Positions 47,646 to 60,135 are shown, counted from the first letter of the stretch. The stretch: DNA of 64,000 nt from Annona cherimola (GCA_030490835.1 CM059975.1:14761579-14825578); one strand, 5' to 3'. The notes: generated by a model not told the origin, from the sequence alone. Numbers and translations: made by a program.

Positions 47646-49599
47646 GTTGTAAGGTTGGATAAGAGAATCCACCAACCTTCATCAATACAAGTGATTTTTT
47701 ATTGGTATTTTTATATATTACGGTATCTTGATATTACAATAAACCACATTCACAGCCCTCACATTAGAGAGGAAATTTTCCTAGAAATTCTCCCATACTA
47801 GAAAGAATTTTTAAAAACCTCACTTTTAGGGGTAAATTGAAAAATTCTCATTTCAAAAAGACTATATTGTGAAACAGCTGCTCATGAAGGGGGGAAGAGT
47901 CAGAAACCAGTTGGCTGTAAAATAGCCTTCCGGTGCAAATACAGGTGATCTTTAAAATTGAAGATAAATGCATATACATAAATATGATAAATGGATTAAA
48001 TAAATTGTTTTCAAAATAGAAAACAAGATGTCTATGCAGCTTCAGATGTACTAAATTGTTTCCCAATAAGAGTGAAGTCCTTTAATTATAAAATAAGTAA
48101 ATTTAATGGGCTTAAGGGTGGCCCTCCTGGGTCTTCAATAAAAAAAAGAAGTATTGATTGCAGTCTTGTTTATAATGTACTATCGTAACTGTCTTCAACA
48201 TTTAATAGCGCTGTAGTAAATCTTATCTATTCCTCTAATCATATATACATAGCGATAATGGCGGCAAGTTCCACGACGCTACCATTAATTGTCGTGGCCC
48301 TGGACTCCCGGAGCTCCGGCACTACACATGCCCGCGGTGCAAATGAAGCAATGGCAGCACAGCTAGAAGTCAAGGCATCTTAATTTTCAAAAAGAATAGT
48401 ATTTTCTGCTAGTGTTTTCCAAATATTAGGAAAACTCTCATTACGCATGAGAGTTATACATAGTCAACTTATTTTGATATTATTTTTAGGCAAAAATTTC
48501 TCACTCATTTCAACGCTAAGTAAAAAAAAAAGTTTTAAATAGTAAAAACAGGTCGAGTCAAGGGTGGATCATGGGTTGACTTGCCCAATTTCCACTCCTA
48601 AATGGTAGTGCATTCATTGTATTTACAAAAATTGGTTTTTTATAGGGGGAATTTACACATGCTTACATGCACATGTTTTGGAAAAAATTATAGTGCATAC
48701 TTTTTTTTGGAGTATTTTATACTAGGTGTTTTTTTATTGGTACATATTTTTATATTCATCTCAACATCTATTACAATCAAGCCATGAGACATTCTTACAT
48801 AAGAAATCGAGAGACAACTTTTACAAACTAAAAAATAGGCATAAGGACTTGAGCGCACAACCTTTCGAAAACTAGCCGACACTATGACAACAATCGTGTT
48901 TACCAAGACAACAATGCCTTGCTCGCACTACCTACCTTTTTTTGATTGGTTTTATACTACGTACTTTTATGTTGGGTCGTGTTACCAAAACAAGGGGCAA
49001 AGAACAATATCTTTATTTGAAGATTTTCTTAACATGGGAGTGCTTCTATGAAACCTTCTCTCTATGTACCTTTTTCGTTTTTAAAATTTTGATAGTTGAT
49101 GGAAAATTCATTTCATGCATTATGTTTAACATCATTTCTAATATCCTGAAAACTCTTTTATTTTTTTAATTTCACGTTATATGGGTCATATCTATAAAAG
49201 TGTGAAATTAATGTAATAAAATAGTTTAATGTTAAAATATTAACTTTAGAGTAGTTTTTTCAACATCTAAACTATCTAAAATATCAATAATATGTGGATA
49301 AATGATCCTATAAAGTATAGTTACATTCTAATACATATGTGAAAGACTCTAAGCATTTTTTCTAATTTACACTTGAATGTATCTACTTTTGAGTAAATGT
49401 GGCCTATGTATATATTGGATTTAGATGAAACTTAGTCTCTTAGCTAAACAAATAATGTTAAATATAATGAATAGATTGAATATTCATCAAATATCAAAAT
49501 CTCAGAAGTGGAGGTAATTGCCATAATACTTATATTTAAAGCGCTGAGGGTATGTGACCTGATCAGTCTTTTAAGGATATCCTTTTCCTATTGTGTCGA
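47646..49599. other. Intergenic DNA, decayed repeats
   Basis: 48250-48370 is GC-richer but has no recognised coding content. 48960-49530 contains a diverged copy of the CATAGAAG-ended repeat seen at 50165 and 58985. No gene supported. Confidence 0.4.
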
Positions 49600-50050
49600 A
49601 TTTTTTATTTTTTTTTTTGGCTAAAACTGGTGCGTTGATTTTTGCCACCAGTATAACTCGGCGAATAGGTTCAAAAACCCCTCTCTTCCGTGGTATGTGG
49701 GCCTTGCCAGATGGACGAAGTCTAAGGGTGATCCGGTGAAGATTAATGTGGATGAAGGATGTAAACTCGGTGTCGGTGGAATTATTCGGAACGGGGCTGG
49801 GCAATTGCTGGCAGCTAAATCTCATCCCCTGCCACAAATACCAAACGTGCATGAAATTCTTGGCAAGGGAGATTCGTCAATTTGTACTTGAAATTCCAAA
49901 AAGTTGAATTTGTTCGTGCATCTCCATATGGTGAACAATGTGCTCATTTGCCTACAAAAGCTTCGTTACATTTTAATGACTGTATTTGGTGGGACTCCCC
50001 ACGTGATTGTGTCTCCGTAGCTTTATGTAATGATTTTTCAGGTATTTAAT
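49600..50050 (+). mobile_element. Decayed LINE 3' fragment (RNase H-like)
   Basis: 49700-49850 encodes WTKSKGDPVKINVDEGC and VGGIIRNGAGQLLAA, the start of a plant LINE RNase H-like domain with its first catalytic Asp (INVDEG). After a frame break, 49940-50045 encodes EQCAHLPTKAS and FNDCIWWDSPRDC, the usual LINE ORF2 end. No poly-A tail or TSD is visible, so it is old. Confidence 0.72.
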
Positions 50051-50164
50051 GAAAACAGTGCACTTTTTTTCCATTCTCCTGTCAACCAAGGTGGTTGATG
50101 TAGAGTTGTTTTTTTTAATGAGATACCTTATTATTAAAACGGAAATACTTGTATCAAACTGGTT

Positions 50165-50463
50165 TCGTAGAATTGATTTCGTGAAACCGTCATCATTTTT
50201 GAAATGCCGAATCTTGATGGAAAATCAAATTCATTCATTGTATTTAACACGATTTATCTAGTTAGTAGACCAAGTTTCATTACAATCTAATATGTGGATA
50301 GACCACATTTGCTCAAAAATATGTGCATTTATGTGTAAATTATGAAAAATGCTTAGATTCATTCACACATGTATTAGAATGTAACATGGAGTAGATTTTC
50401 TATCAACCATCAAGATTTTAAAAATAAAGTGAGTTTCATAGAAAAGAGATTTCATAAAAGCAT
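50165..50463. repeat. Repeat of the CATAGAAG-ended family
   Basis: AATCTTGATGGAAAATCAAATTC, then GACCACATTTGCTCAAAAAT and ATGTGTAAATTATGAAAAAT, then AGTTTCATAGAAAAGAG. The same order is found at 58985-59525 and in diverged form at 48960-49530. Confidence 0.6.
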
Positions 50464-51309
50464 CCTTGTTATTAAAAAAAGCATAGAATGTATGTGCGTG
50501 CAAAAAAATATACATGAAATAAACTGATAGTTTTAGGTCGAAGTCTCTTAAAGTCGTTAAGTTTGAACTTAATTATTCTTTGATGTATATTTACAATCAA
50601 CTTAATTAGTATTACAATTAAAATTTGAACAATATTCTAATATACATATAACAATATCACTATGTCTTTACCGTATGTACACTCTCATAGTAATGGATAG
50701 GATAAGGTATACTAGGAACCGAACCGACAAATGGGTACGGTAGGATAGACTTTTTACAAATAAGGTATGGATAGGATAGACCACTACCCGTACTGCACCG
50801 ACCCGAGTTGCACCCCAACCGAGAGTCCGGCTCACAGAGTTTAGAACCAACGTTTCCAGCAAACGCGGGCACGTCGGCAACCGACGTAATGTACATTAAT
50901 TAAAAAGGAGAACGCAATGTAACAGATCCCGCCGACCGCCATGTCCTTCATTTACCGCTGCCCAAATGTCTTCGGCACCACGTCATATCCCCTGCCCTGT
51001 CACCGTTCCACGTCGGCCCTGTATTTGAGCGGTCGCTGGCCACTGATTAACATCTCTTACCCACTGACATTGCGCCACAATATCTAATCGTTGCCGTCAA
51101 TTGGCAAAGGAGCCGCTGCTATCTTCTGCCATAAACCCCACCTCGAAAATCTTTTACAAGGCCGAGTGGTTGACCGTCTGATCAAATAAAAACAGAAGAA
51201 AAAAAAACTCCGTCGATGGCAATTAACTTCCATGGCTATCTTTCAACGGGATTCGGACGTTGTGGGACTCCATGGGGCGTGTTCCATATACTTATGCATT
51301 TTTTTAGGA
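50464..51309. other. Intergenic DNA with a GC-richer island
   Basis: 50690-50815 is a fragment with CACCGACCCGAGTTGCACCCC, like the right end of 39690-41091. 50880-51250 is less AT-rich and resembles promoter or leader DNA, ending with an ATG at 51216 and a 63-codon frame that runs into a GTGCA MITE. No protein family recognised. Confidence 0.4.
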
Positions 51310-52255
51310 ATCCTATTCAGTGCACTTGGGTGCATTTAGGCTTGGTGTACTTGAGTGCATTTAATTTATTATTTTTATTTTTTGAAAATCTTTTTCATAA
51401 CTATTAATATCAATCTATTTAACATGTATTTCTAGGAGTGTTAACGGATTGGGCTGGACGGGTTGTAGCCTATCATAATCCTAACCCATTTAAAATATCT
51501 CAACTCTAATCCGTTTATTAACTCATTTAAAAAACTTCGACCTAACCCATTTATAACCCATTTAATAAACGGGTTGTTAACGGTTGTATAACAGATGACC
51601 TGAAAATCTAGACTCTAGTAGACGATGATTTCGCAGGGAGAGACGAGAAAGCGTTTTGGCGCAAGGAAAATAGAAATAGGGTAGTAACGAGAAAATAGAA
51701 TTAGGACAGTAGTGGAAAAATAAAAATTAGGTGATGAAAGGAAAACTTAGGAAGAGAAAATAACCAAGACGTTTACATATATATATAAAACTTTAATGAG
51801 TTAGACGATTTAAATAGTTTAACGGGTTAAGCAGGTCGAACAAGTTATATGGGTTAAAGGGGTTAGTAAACGAGTAATAAAATCTTAACTCTAATCCGTT
51901 TATTTAATTAAATGATTAAACATGTTGGCGGATCATAATTCATTTATTTATAAATTCCAACCTAAACCCATTTATAAATGGGTTGGACGAGCGGGTTGAC
52001 AGATTAACCATGACCATTAACAACCCTATATATATTAAGTTTTGTTTTTTTTTTGGAAATTTTTAGAAATTTTTTGGATTTTTAAAATCATTGGCTTTTT
52101 TAATAATTTGAAATTACGAAAATGTCATTGATTTTAAAAAATTCGAAACATATCTAAAAATGGTAAAAATCGATACACATGTTCAATATGCTTAGATTAA
52201 CAATTGCGTAAAAAATGTTCAAAAAAATAAAAAATGGATATTTGCGTGGTGAATG
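51310..52255. mobile_element. GTGCA-type element split by a nested AACCCG element
   Basis: 51318-51430 (GTGCACTTGGGTGCATTTAG) and 52030-52255 (ATGGTAAAAATCGATACACA) are the two parts of a GTGCA family member. Between them, 51434-52029 begins TAGGAGTGTTAACGGATTGG and ends CCATTAACAACCCTA, matching 56200-56744 in opposite orientation. No clean TSD. Confidence 0.58.
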
Positions 52256-52276
52256 AAATTGGGCGTCTTTTTTTTA

Positions 52277-52565
52277 AGGGTGTGTTTGTTAAAAGAAAAC
52301 TTTTCACTCAAAATTTTTCAATTTAAAACTTTCTATTCTCTACAACTATCATAATTTTTAATTATTTCTTCATACAATTCTATACAAATTACCCTAATTT
52401 TCAATCACTTCTACATAACTACCCATATAATTAACCTATCTATTTTAACTTTATTCTTTTTATTCCTCATCATTATCCTCATTATATCAAATAATTTTCT
52501 CTCATTTCAAAAACTTTTACAGCAAAAACTTTTCAACAATTTTATCACTTCCTAAACACGCCATA
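52277..52565. mobile_element. MITE, GGGTGTGTTTG family, best-preserved copy
   Basis: Begins AAGGGTGTGTTTGTTAAAAG and ends TCCTAAACACGCCATAA. Contains CTATTTTAACTTTATTCTTT. Confidence 0.72.
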
Positions 52566-52600
52566 ATTTTTATACTGAGTAGTATTGTGGTCATTTTTTA

Positions 52601-52885
52601 GGTGAGTTTGTTTACACTAAAAATTTTTCAAACTAAAACTTTTCATTCTTCGTAACTACCTTATTTTTAATTATTTCTTCTCGTTTTCCTATACGACTAT
52701 CCTACTTTTCAATTACTTATACACGACTATACATACAATTAATGTATCTATTTTAATTTTATTATCCTTACTCTTCATCATTACTTCTATCATATCATAT
52801 TATTTTATCATATTTTAAGAACTTTCATACTAAAAACTTTTCATTCAAAAATTTTATTATTTTACAAACATACTTTTCATTAAAA
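52601..52885. mobile_element. MITE, GGGTGTGTTTG family, adjacent copy
   Basis: Begins AGGTGAGTTTGTTTACACT and ends ACAAACATACTTTTC. It lies 35 bp from the previous copy in the same orientation. The two differ at many positions, so they are probably separate insertions rather than a recent duplication. Confidence 0.68.
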
Positions 52886-54599
52886 AAAAGATAATAAACG
52901 ACCAGATGCGATTAGAGCCTACCTACGCCGTCCATAGGGAATTATTCATCGATATTTAGATACTTAAAATGTGAAGTCATATCAAAGATATATTGGAAGG
53001 TGTGATTTTTTTTTTTTTTTAACTGTTACATATTATAATACAAATCCTAAGGGTTTTCTATTAGGACAAATGTCATATATATCCACGAAATTTAACTTTA
53101 ATTCTATTTATACTCACGAATTTTAAAAATTCTTAATGTACTTGTGTATTTTGCCTAAAATTTTACTTACGCCTAGACAATTAAAAATCTATTAGAGGGA
53201 CTACTAGCACCCCTATAAAATGATGAATATACCCAAGACTTAATATAGTTTAAGATTAGTTTACTCAAAACTAAAAGTTTACATTGAAATAATATATGAT
53301 TATATAGTTATAGAAATGCTAAAAATTCATTTGAATGTAAATTTTTATCTATAAAATTATAACTAGGGATAAACATTTTCATCGTTTTATAAGGATAATA
53401 ACAACTCATTTACTAGATTCATTACGACGTCATATAAGTGGAATTTTAGATAAAATACATGAGTATATTAGGAATTTTTGAAAATTCATGGATATAAGTG
53501 AAATTAAGGATAAAATTCATAATCATATCTAGAATTTGCCCTTATTATTATTATGTTAATATTCCAATCATGTTTTACACATTTTCTTATTCAACAACCT
53601 TATTTATTTTAATTTTATTTTTTATCCTAATCATTATCTCCGGGCATATCACATCATTCTCCATGTTTATTTTTTATTTTTATATTTTTAACTTTTAAGT
53701 TACATCTTTTCAACTCAGCCGGAATTATAATTTCGGTCAAAATATGTAAAGCACAAGGCGTAAATCCTTCCTTTTTTTCCACTTACTAAGATTGGCCCAT
53801 AAAAGCCTTAATTCGCATGGAATAGAAACTGCATATGCAGTAATATTCACCATCACAAGTTTCCTGCGGAATAATTGACACGCCAACTACTAAGGCACCC
53901 ATGCTTGCCCAACTGTGCGTTCCATGCGACAAGTACGCATGCCATTGCCACCCAAAACGCATAGACAATGCAAGCCCGAAACTAGCGTAGCTGTCAAATA
54001 GTCTTGTCTGTAGTGCAGGAAGTCCGAACTCAGGAGTCTCAACTGTTTTTTCAATTTTTTTTTTTAGTAATGTCACTATATTTACTCTGTTAGTAATGTG
54101 GTCAGAAGTCCGAACTTAGACTCTTGATTTGAAGGATTTGTTTTTTCACATTTTTTAGTAATGTCTCTATATTTGCTCTGTTAGTAATTTGGTTAGATTT
54201 ACACTGCTGAAGTTAAAAATAAAAATGTAAATACGGGAATTAAAAAAAAGAAAAAGAAACTTACGGCGGATCTCTCTCTCTCTCTACCTTGGTTCATGGC
54301 CTTGACTGCAGTACAAAGACAGTCTCTGTACCTAGTACCTACCACATTGGTTTGCCGCATGCGGAATATAGCTCCAGTTGTCCATCACATGTGTGGATCA
54401 TTAAAAGGCCAAGTAAACCAATACCATACCCACATGTAAAATCATGAGAATCGACCTTGGAATTTTTCCACCACCTAAGTCGCAACCCCAAGCTGCTGCT
54501 CTGACGTCATCGTTGCCCAAAGGCGGCTTTTGCCAACAAACTCTCCTCTTACACTGTTGTTGTTGTTGTTGTTGCTGTTTTTTTTTTTTATTTTATTTT
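52886..54599. other. Intergenic DNA with a short tandem duplication
   Basis: 54020-54195 contains two tandem copies of a unit of about 90 bp: AAGTCCGAACT (54025, 54108) and AGTAATGTCWCTATATTTRC (54067, 54159). (GTT)n and (TTTTA)n microsatellites lie at 54556-54605. A 96-codon minus frame at 53786-54076 shows no family. Confidence 0.5.
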
Positions 54600-55243
54600 A
54601 TTTTAACTCTCCTATTTTGAGCAAATGTTTGAACTTGATTTTTCATAACTTGAGCCCGAAGAACCCGAAGAATTCAATTTGTAAATATGATAAGGTTAGA
54701 CTTCAAGTGAACCTGAGCCCGATTTTCTATTTTGTATTTATTATAAAATATATTATATACATTATATTTAAACAATAATTCTTTATATTGTGTATTTATA
54801 TTATTTTTATTTTTATTTGAATACATGTTTGGCAAATTTTAATTATATTATAAATAAAATTTATTATTTTCATTCATATTTATCTTTTATTTCTAGTATT
54901 TACTTTTACATTTATTAATTTTATTTCTTTATCTTGTTTTTATGTTAAATTAAAAACATTCTTTATATCGTTATTTAAAAAAAAAGCTATAGTTTGACTA
55001 TATATTATTATATTTACTTACGCGATATGTTATTATATATTTTCATGAAATTCTAAATTTATCACTCTTAAATAAAATGTAAATTAATCGACATTCTAAC
55101 CCGAAACTCAACTCGAATCCGATTTTCAAAAAATAGGGTTAAGATTTAGGTTTACAAATAGGGCTAGGATTAAAGTTTTACAAATAAGATTAAAATTAGG
55201 ATTGAGGTGAACACGAGTTTCATGAACCCGAGTTGCATCCTTA
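54600..55243. mobile_element. Relative of 26693-27775, uninterrupted
   Basis: Collinear with both halves of that element, without the foldback insert. The right end reads CATGAACCCGAGTTGCATCC. The left end is not clear. Confidence 0.6.
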
Positions 55244-56199
55244 GGCTGGACCCTATTTCCATTTCAACAACATATGCTTATTCAGCTTCAACCATTCAAA
55301 TACTGGAAAGAGGACGGATACCACATTGTTTATAGACGGTTAAATAACCATTGAAGTATATATATATTTTTTTTCTGAATGAAACCATTGAAGTATTTCT
55401 AATTATAACGGAAATGTCTATAGTAGGAGGAGGCAAGATGACTTACTCCGATAGATCATTTAATGCCCTTTCTATATGTGATAACGACTGATGAGGCTAC
55501 GTCCATGTGGATGGCTTTCAATTCTATTCTTGGATGACCTGTTCATGTGGCCAAAAGGGCATGTGGAGTTTATTTCCTGTCATCCTGGCCAACCAGTTAA
55601 AGGTTGAATTCGTACCAATTTAGAGCAGCAACACGATTCCTAACCACTTATTTATTCAATTTTATATGCCAATAATAGTTAATTTGGCGTCCGAGTTCTG
55701 TTTAATTCATTGCTGAGAGATATGCAGCTAGAAATGAAGCCCAAGTTGAATAAAAAGCTTAGTAATATTCATATCTTGTAAGCATCTTAGGATGGTGGAA
55801 TGAGACGAGGATGAAATGATGAAATTAAACAAAAGTGTTGTTGTGCATTAAAATGTAAAGAAATCATATTGGAATTAAAAAATAGTATTAAAAATTGAAA
55901 AACTAATATTGTTATAAAAATGAAAAAGTTCTTTTCGGATAGAGCCCAAGTAGAAAAAAAAGCTTATTGACATTCACACCCTGTACTAAGCATCTTACTA
56001 TGGTGGAATTAGATTAGGATGGACTGAGTAGATTAGATGAAAAAATATTATTATACGTTATAATGTAACAACATTACATTGGGAATGAAAAAATATTATT
56101 AAAAATTGAAAAAATGAAGTTGATGTGGAAAAAGCTTTTTGGGATGGGAAGTCGCAGCTCATCCTTATTTGATGCCATTTCAATTCAATCATCTTGAAC
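55244..56199. other. Intergenic DNA, nothing coding
   Basis: 55790-56140 holds two similar stretches (AGCATCTTAGGATGGTGGAA and AGCATCTTACTATGGTGGAA), a tandem duplication of about 190 bp. A retroposon-tail insert lies at 55360-55382. No gene. Confidence 0.5.
55360..55382 (-). mobile_element. 23-bp poly-T insert with 14-bp TSD
   Basis: ATATATATTTTTTTTCTGAA plus TGA lies between two copies of AACCATTGAAGTAT (55346-55359, 55383-55396). Confidence 0.65.
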
Positions 56200-56744
56200 T
56201 AGATGTGTTAATGGTCATGGTCAACCCGTTAACCCGCTCGTTCAACCCGTTAATAAATGGGTTTGGGTTGAGATTTTTGAATAAATGGGTTATGATCCGC
56301 CAATCCGTTCAACCATTTAATTAAATAAACGGATTAGGGTTGAGGCTTCGCAACCCGTCCAACCCGTTTATTTAACCCGTTCAACCCGTATAACTCATTT
56401 AATATAATATATTATAATATATATGTAATATTTATAACAGGAATTGGCATTAAAGAGATGACTTGAGATTGGAGTTGATGTTTTCAAGCCAAAATAAATT
56501 AAATTCAGGTATGTTAGTTTCGAATTATTTAATTTATTTAAATTTACAGACTTTATTAAAGATTTTTAGCATGAAAATTAGTAACAAACATAACCCGTTA
56601 ACCCATTTATTAAATGGGTTGTAAATGGGTTAGGGTTGAAGTTTTTTAAATGGGTTAATAAACGGATTAGGATTGAGATATATTAAATGAGTTAGGTTTA
56701 GGATTAGGCTCCAACCCGTTCAACCCGATCCGTTAACACCCCTA
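56200..56744. mobile_element. hAT-type non-autonomous element with perfect 8-bp TSD
   Basis: A 545-bp element, TAGATGTGTTAATGG at the left and CCGTTAACACCCCTA at the right, with TCTTGAAC at 56192-56199 and 56745-56752. AACCCGTT-rich sequence adjoins both ends. The centre (56400-56580) is AT-rich and non-coding. Confidence 0.85.
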
Positions 56745-56825
56745 TCTTGAACACGTAGTAACTCGTGTAAGGGACGTTAATGTGGTAAATATAAAAGTCG
56801 ATATAAATTCAATGAATCATATTTT

Positions 56826-57135
56826 TAGAAGGGGTTGATTCTCTTAAGCCGGCCTAAAAAATATTTTTTAGGTATTTTTTCAGTTTTTTTACAAACTTGT
56901 TAAGCTGTGTGTATTAAATCTATAACTTAAGTTTTACTGTTTTTTGAATCCAAAAATTACGGTAATGCCATTGTGTTTAGAAATCTTTAAAAAATACTTA
57001 AAGTATCTAAAAAGGTAAAACTTGGTTTATAAATTTAATAAACATAGCTTAACATATTTGTAAAGAAAAACTAAAAAAATACCAAAAAATATATTTTTTA
57101 AGCTGGCTTAAGTTGATCATCTTCATTTTTAGAAA
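56826..57135. mobile_element. Foldback MITE
   Basis: GGGGTTGATTCTCTTAAGCC is inverted as GGCTTAAGTTGATCATCTTC. The arms run to a centre near 56975. It resembles the 27089-27477 type in layout but the ends differ. Confidence 0.68.
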
Positions 57136-58079
57136 TGTGATGTCGTCGATTGGAATTTCAAATCCATGAAATGTAATTCCATAAAATTTTCTAATTATGA
57201 TATTTACACCTCATAAATTCCAACTTTTTACAGCCAAAATTTATTACCAAGACCCTTATTGAAAAAGAAAATTTCCATTGCCAAGATTTGCTGGCATATC
57301 TCATATACCATCATCATCTAAAAAATTGGTTGCAACCAAATTTTGATTTGGTTCTAAAAACATTATCATAAGTTAAAAAATTGTGCATTGCAAATAGTTA
57401 TTAATATTTAAGATCATAATTTCTTGCTAATGATTCTTAGAGGCAATCCAATATTCGATCTCATGAACATTTTCTTCTATCATCATCATCTTCTTCTTCC
57501 ATTTAATTCCAATTGACTCATTAATTATTGTTATTATTGAGCTTCACTTAGCCACCAAAGCCCAGGAGTGTTAGAGCCATATATATGGTTTCCTAATATG
57601 TTACATCTAAATATACAGAGCTTAGGATTTCTTGTAATCCTATTTATTTTTTCTACTATGATAATTGACAATAAATCCACGCATACATTCTATTTACTGT
57701 CATTAGTTTAGCTGGAAGACTAAGTTTGATATTACTTGGATAATCAAGTGGTCGACAAGTGTATGCGCTCATGTAAATGATTTAGATATTAAAAATATAA
57801 CTTTAATATTAATACTTAGCATTAAACTAATTTATTACATTTAGTTTATAGATTTGTAAATGTGTTCATGGATAATGACACTGGATAAATAGTGAGATTT
57901 GATGTTAAATACGGTAGATGTAATGAATTTTTCATTAATCATTAGGGTTGGAAACATAGATAAGGTTATATAGAAGTGGTGTTTCACAAAGCTAAACTTT
58001 GGATATAGTGATTAGTGGGCTTTGTTTCTATAAAACCCTTATTTTTTTAGGATTCCTTTATTAATTTGCTTTGTTGAGA
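57136..58079. other. Intergenic DNA, nothing recognised
   Basis: AT-rich, with a diverged copy of the CATAGAAG-ended repeat at about 57830-57990. No gene. Confidence 0.4.
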
Positions 58080-58620
58080 AAGTGATTTTTCCACCTTTTT
58101 TACAACATATTTTTCCAAAAAATAATTGGACATCTCAATTGTCTAACTATCATATTTTTTCATTTTTACCTTTCTATTTTAACAATTTTTATACAACTAT
58201 CCTATTTATTTTTACTTTACCCTATTATACTAGAAACCTAATCCTATGCATTAGGGGTATAAATACTCATTTTTAAAATTTTTTGAAAATTTTATATAAC
58301 TGTTAATTTAAGTGTGTTTAATATATGTATCAATTTTTACCATTTTTAGAAATTTGTAGATTTTTTTGGGTTTTTTAAACTCAATGGTTGTGTAGTAATT
58401 TAAAATTTAAAATATGTTAAACACGTTTAGATTAACAAACGTGTAAAAAAAGTTTTAAAAAATAAAAAAATGTATTTGCACCTGGGTGCACCAAACTTAA
58501 GTGCATCCAGGTGCATAGGATAAGTACTCATTATATTATACCACATTTATAATTTTTAAAAATATTTTCTTTCATACTTTTCCGCTTCCTACCTAATCCA
58601 TATTACCAAACACACCCTTA
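58080..58620. mobile_element. GGGTGTGTTTG MITE split by a GTGCA foldback
   Basis: The MITE (TACAACTATCCTATTTATTT to CCAAACACACCCTTAA) is interrupted at about 58243-58530. The insert has inverted arms and GTGCA-rich ends (CTATGCATTAGGGG and CATCCAGGTGCATAGG). Confidence 0.62.
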
Positions 58621-58679
58621 ATATTTTAATGCTCAGTGGAAAATTCATTTTATCTATTGTATTTAAAAGCATCAATATT

Positions 58680-58925
58680 GCCACCCGGAGTGTATCCTGG
58701 TGGTAACTTATGCTAACCCAGTATTGGCTGGCCATGAGTTTAACTTTCCCCTCCCTCATTTTCAGTGTTGTGGAAGTTTTTCTATTTTATCTCTTTGGTG
58801 GAGATATTTGCAGTTTTTCTCCATATGTGGGGTGTTATTTAAAATTTTCCTTCATTGTGCGACGATTATGAACGTGTTAGAATATAATATGAGTTGTCAC
58901 GATACATATAATTACCCATAAAAAT
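58680..58925 (+). mobile_element. SINE-like element with 10-bp TSD
   Basis: A 246-bp insert flanked by CATCAATATT (58670-58679, 58926-58935). Near its 5' end TCCTGGTGGTAACTTATGC is A box-like and GGCCATGAGTTTAACTTTCC is a weak B box-like match. It resembles 35339-35564 in layout and in a shared TGTTAGA motif near the 3' end, but it is diverged. Confidence 0.65.
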
Positions 58926-58984
58926 CATCAATATTATTATGAATTTTTTTAATTTGTTTGGTATTACTGTGCATGACACAATCT

Positions 58985-59525
58985 ATAAAGGGTTCCGCTT
59001 CTATGTAACCAGGTTACATAGAAGTGGTCCCATATAATCCTCTCAAATTTCAAGATATTGATTATTGATGGAAAATTCAATCCATTCATTGTATTTAACA
59101 TCATTTGTTTTGTTAGGAAATAAAGTTTCATCTAAATCAAGTATATGTACGGGCCACATTTGCTCAAAAATATGTATATTAATGTGTAAATTATGAAAAA
59201 TACTTTGATCCATTCATGCATGTATTAGAATGTAATAATACTTTATATGATCATTTATCTATATATTATTGATATTTTAGATGGTTTAGATATTAAGAAA
59301 ACTACTTTAAAGTTAATAATTTAGTATTGAACCATTTTATTACGTTAATTTTACACATTTATAGATGAGACCAATATACCGTGAAATTAAACAAATAAAA
59401 GGGTCTCCAAGATACTAAAAATGATACTAAATACAATGGATGAAGTGGATTTTCTATGAACCATCAAAATTTGAAAAATAAAATGAGTTACATAAGAAGG
59501 GGGTTTCATAGAAGCGGGACTAATC
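58985..59525. mobile_element. Inverted-repeat element, CATAGAAG-ended
   Basis: CCGCTTCTATGTAACC at the left is inverted at the right as GGTTTCATAGAAGCGG. The left end also contains a short perfect palindrome (CTTCTATGTAACC-A-GGTTACATAGAAG). Confidence 0.65.
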
Positions 59526-59810
59526 TATAAATGTATAAAATTAAAAATTTTAAATTTATATTTTCAATATCTAAATCATATAAAATATCATTATTATTGG
59601 GTAAATAATTCTATATAGCATTGTTACATTTTAATGCACACGTAAATAAACCTAAGCATTTTTCATATTTTGCACATGAATACATACTTTTAAGCAAATA
59701 TGGATCATGCAAATATTTGATTGGGTGAAAATTAGTCTCTTGCCTAAATAAATAATGTTAAATATAAAAAATTGATTGAATTTTGCATCCAACATTAAGA
59801 TCTTAAAATT

Positions 59811-59821
59811 CTCAATAAAAA
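59811..59821 (+). mobile_element. 11-bp poly-A insert with 14-bp TSD
   Basis: CTCAATAAAAA lies between two copies of AAGATCTTAAAATT (59797-59810, 59822-59835). Confidence 0.65.
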
Positions 59822-60118
59822 AAGATCTTAAAATTGATAAGAATTAAATGAAATTGCTTTCGAAACTAATATATTATACAGGGAAAATATTTAATGCAAT
59901 ATGTTGTAAAATACATCTACTTGGTTTTTTTCCATTTTTTAAATATACAATCCATAAATTATGTCAAAAACTAGTTATTTAATCTACTTATAAAAATTAA
60001 ATTAATTGAAAATTTCTATAATGAATAATCTTAAAAATATAATTAGAAAAAATTTTGCGCATTTACGCTTATCACGGACTATATAATTTTAATTGAAATG
60101 AAAGAACATAAGACATGA

Positions 60119-60135
60119 TTTTTTTTTTCGTGAAC
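60119..60135 (-). mobile_element. 17-bp poly-T insert with 14-bp TSD
   Basis: TTTTTTTTTTCGTGAAC lies between two copies of AACATAAGACATGA (60105-60118, 60136-60149). Confidence 0.68.

Noticed and set aside
51216..51407. Possible gene start after the GC-richer island at 50880-51210
   Set aside because: The frame has only 63 codons, runs into a GTGCA MITE and shows no family.
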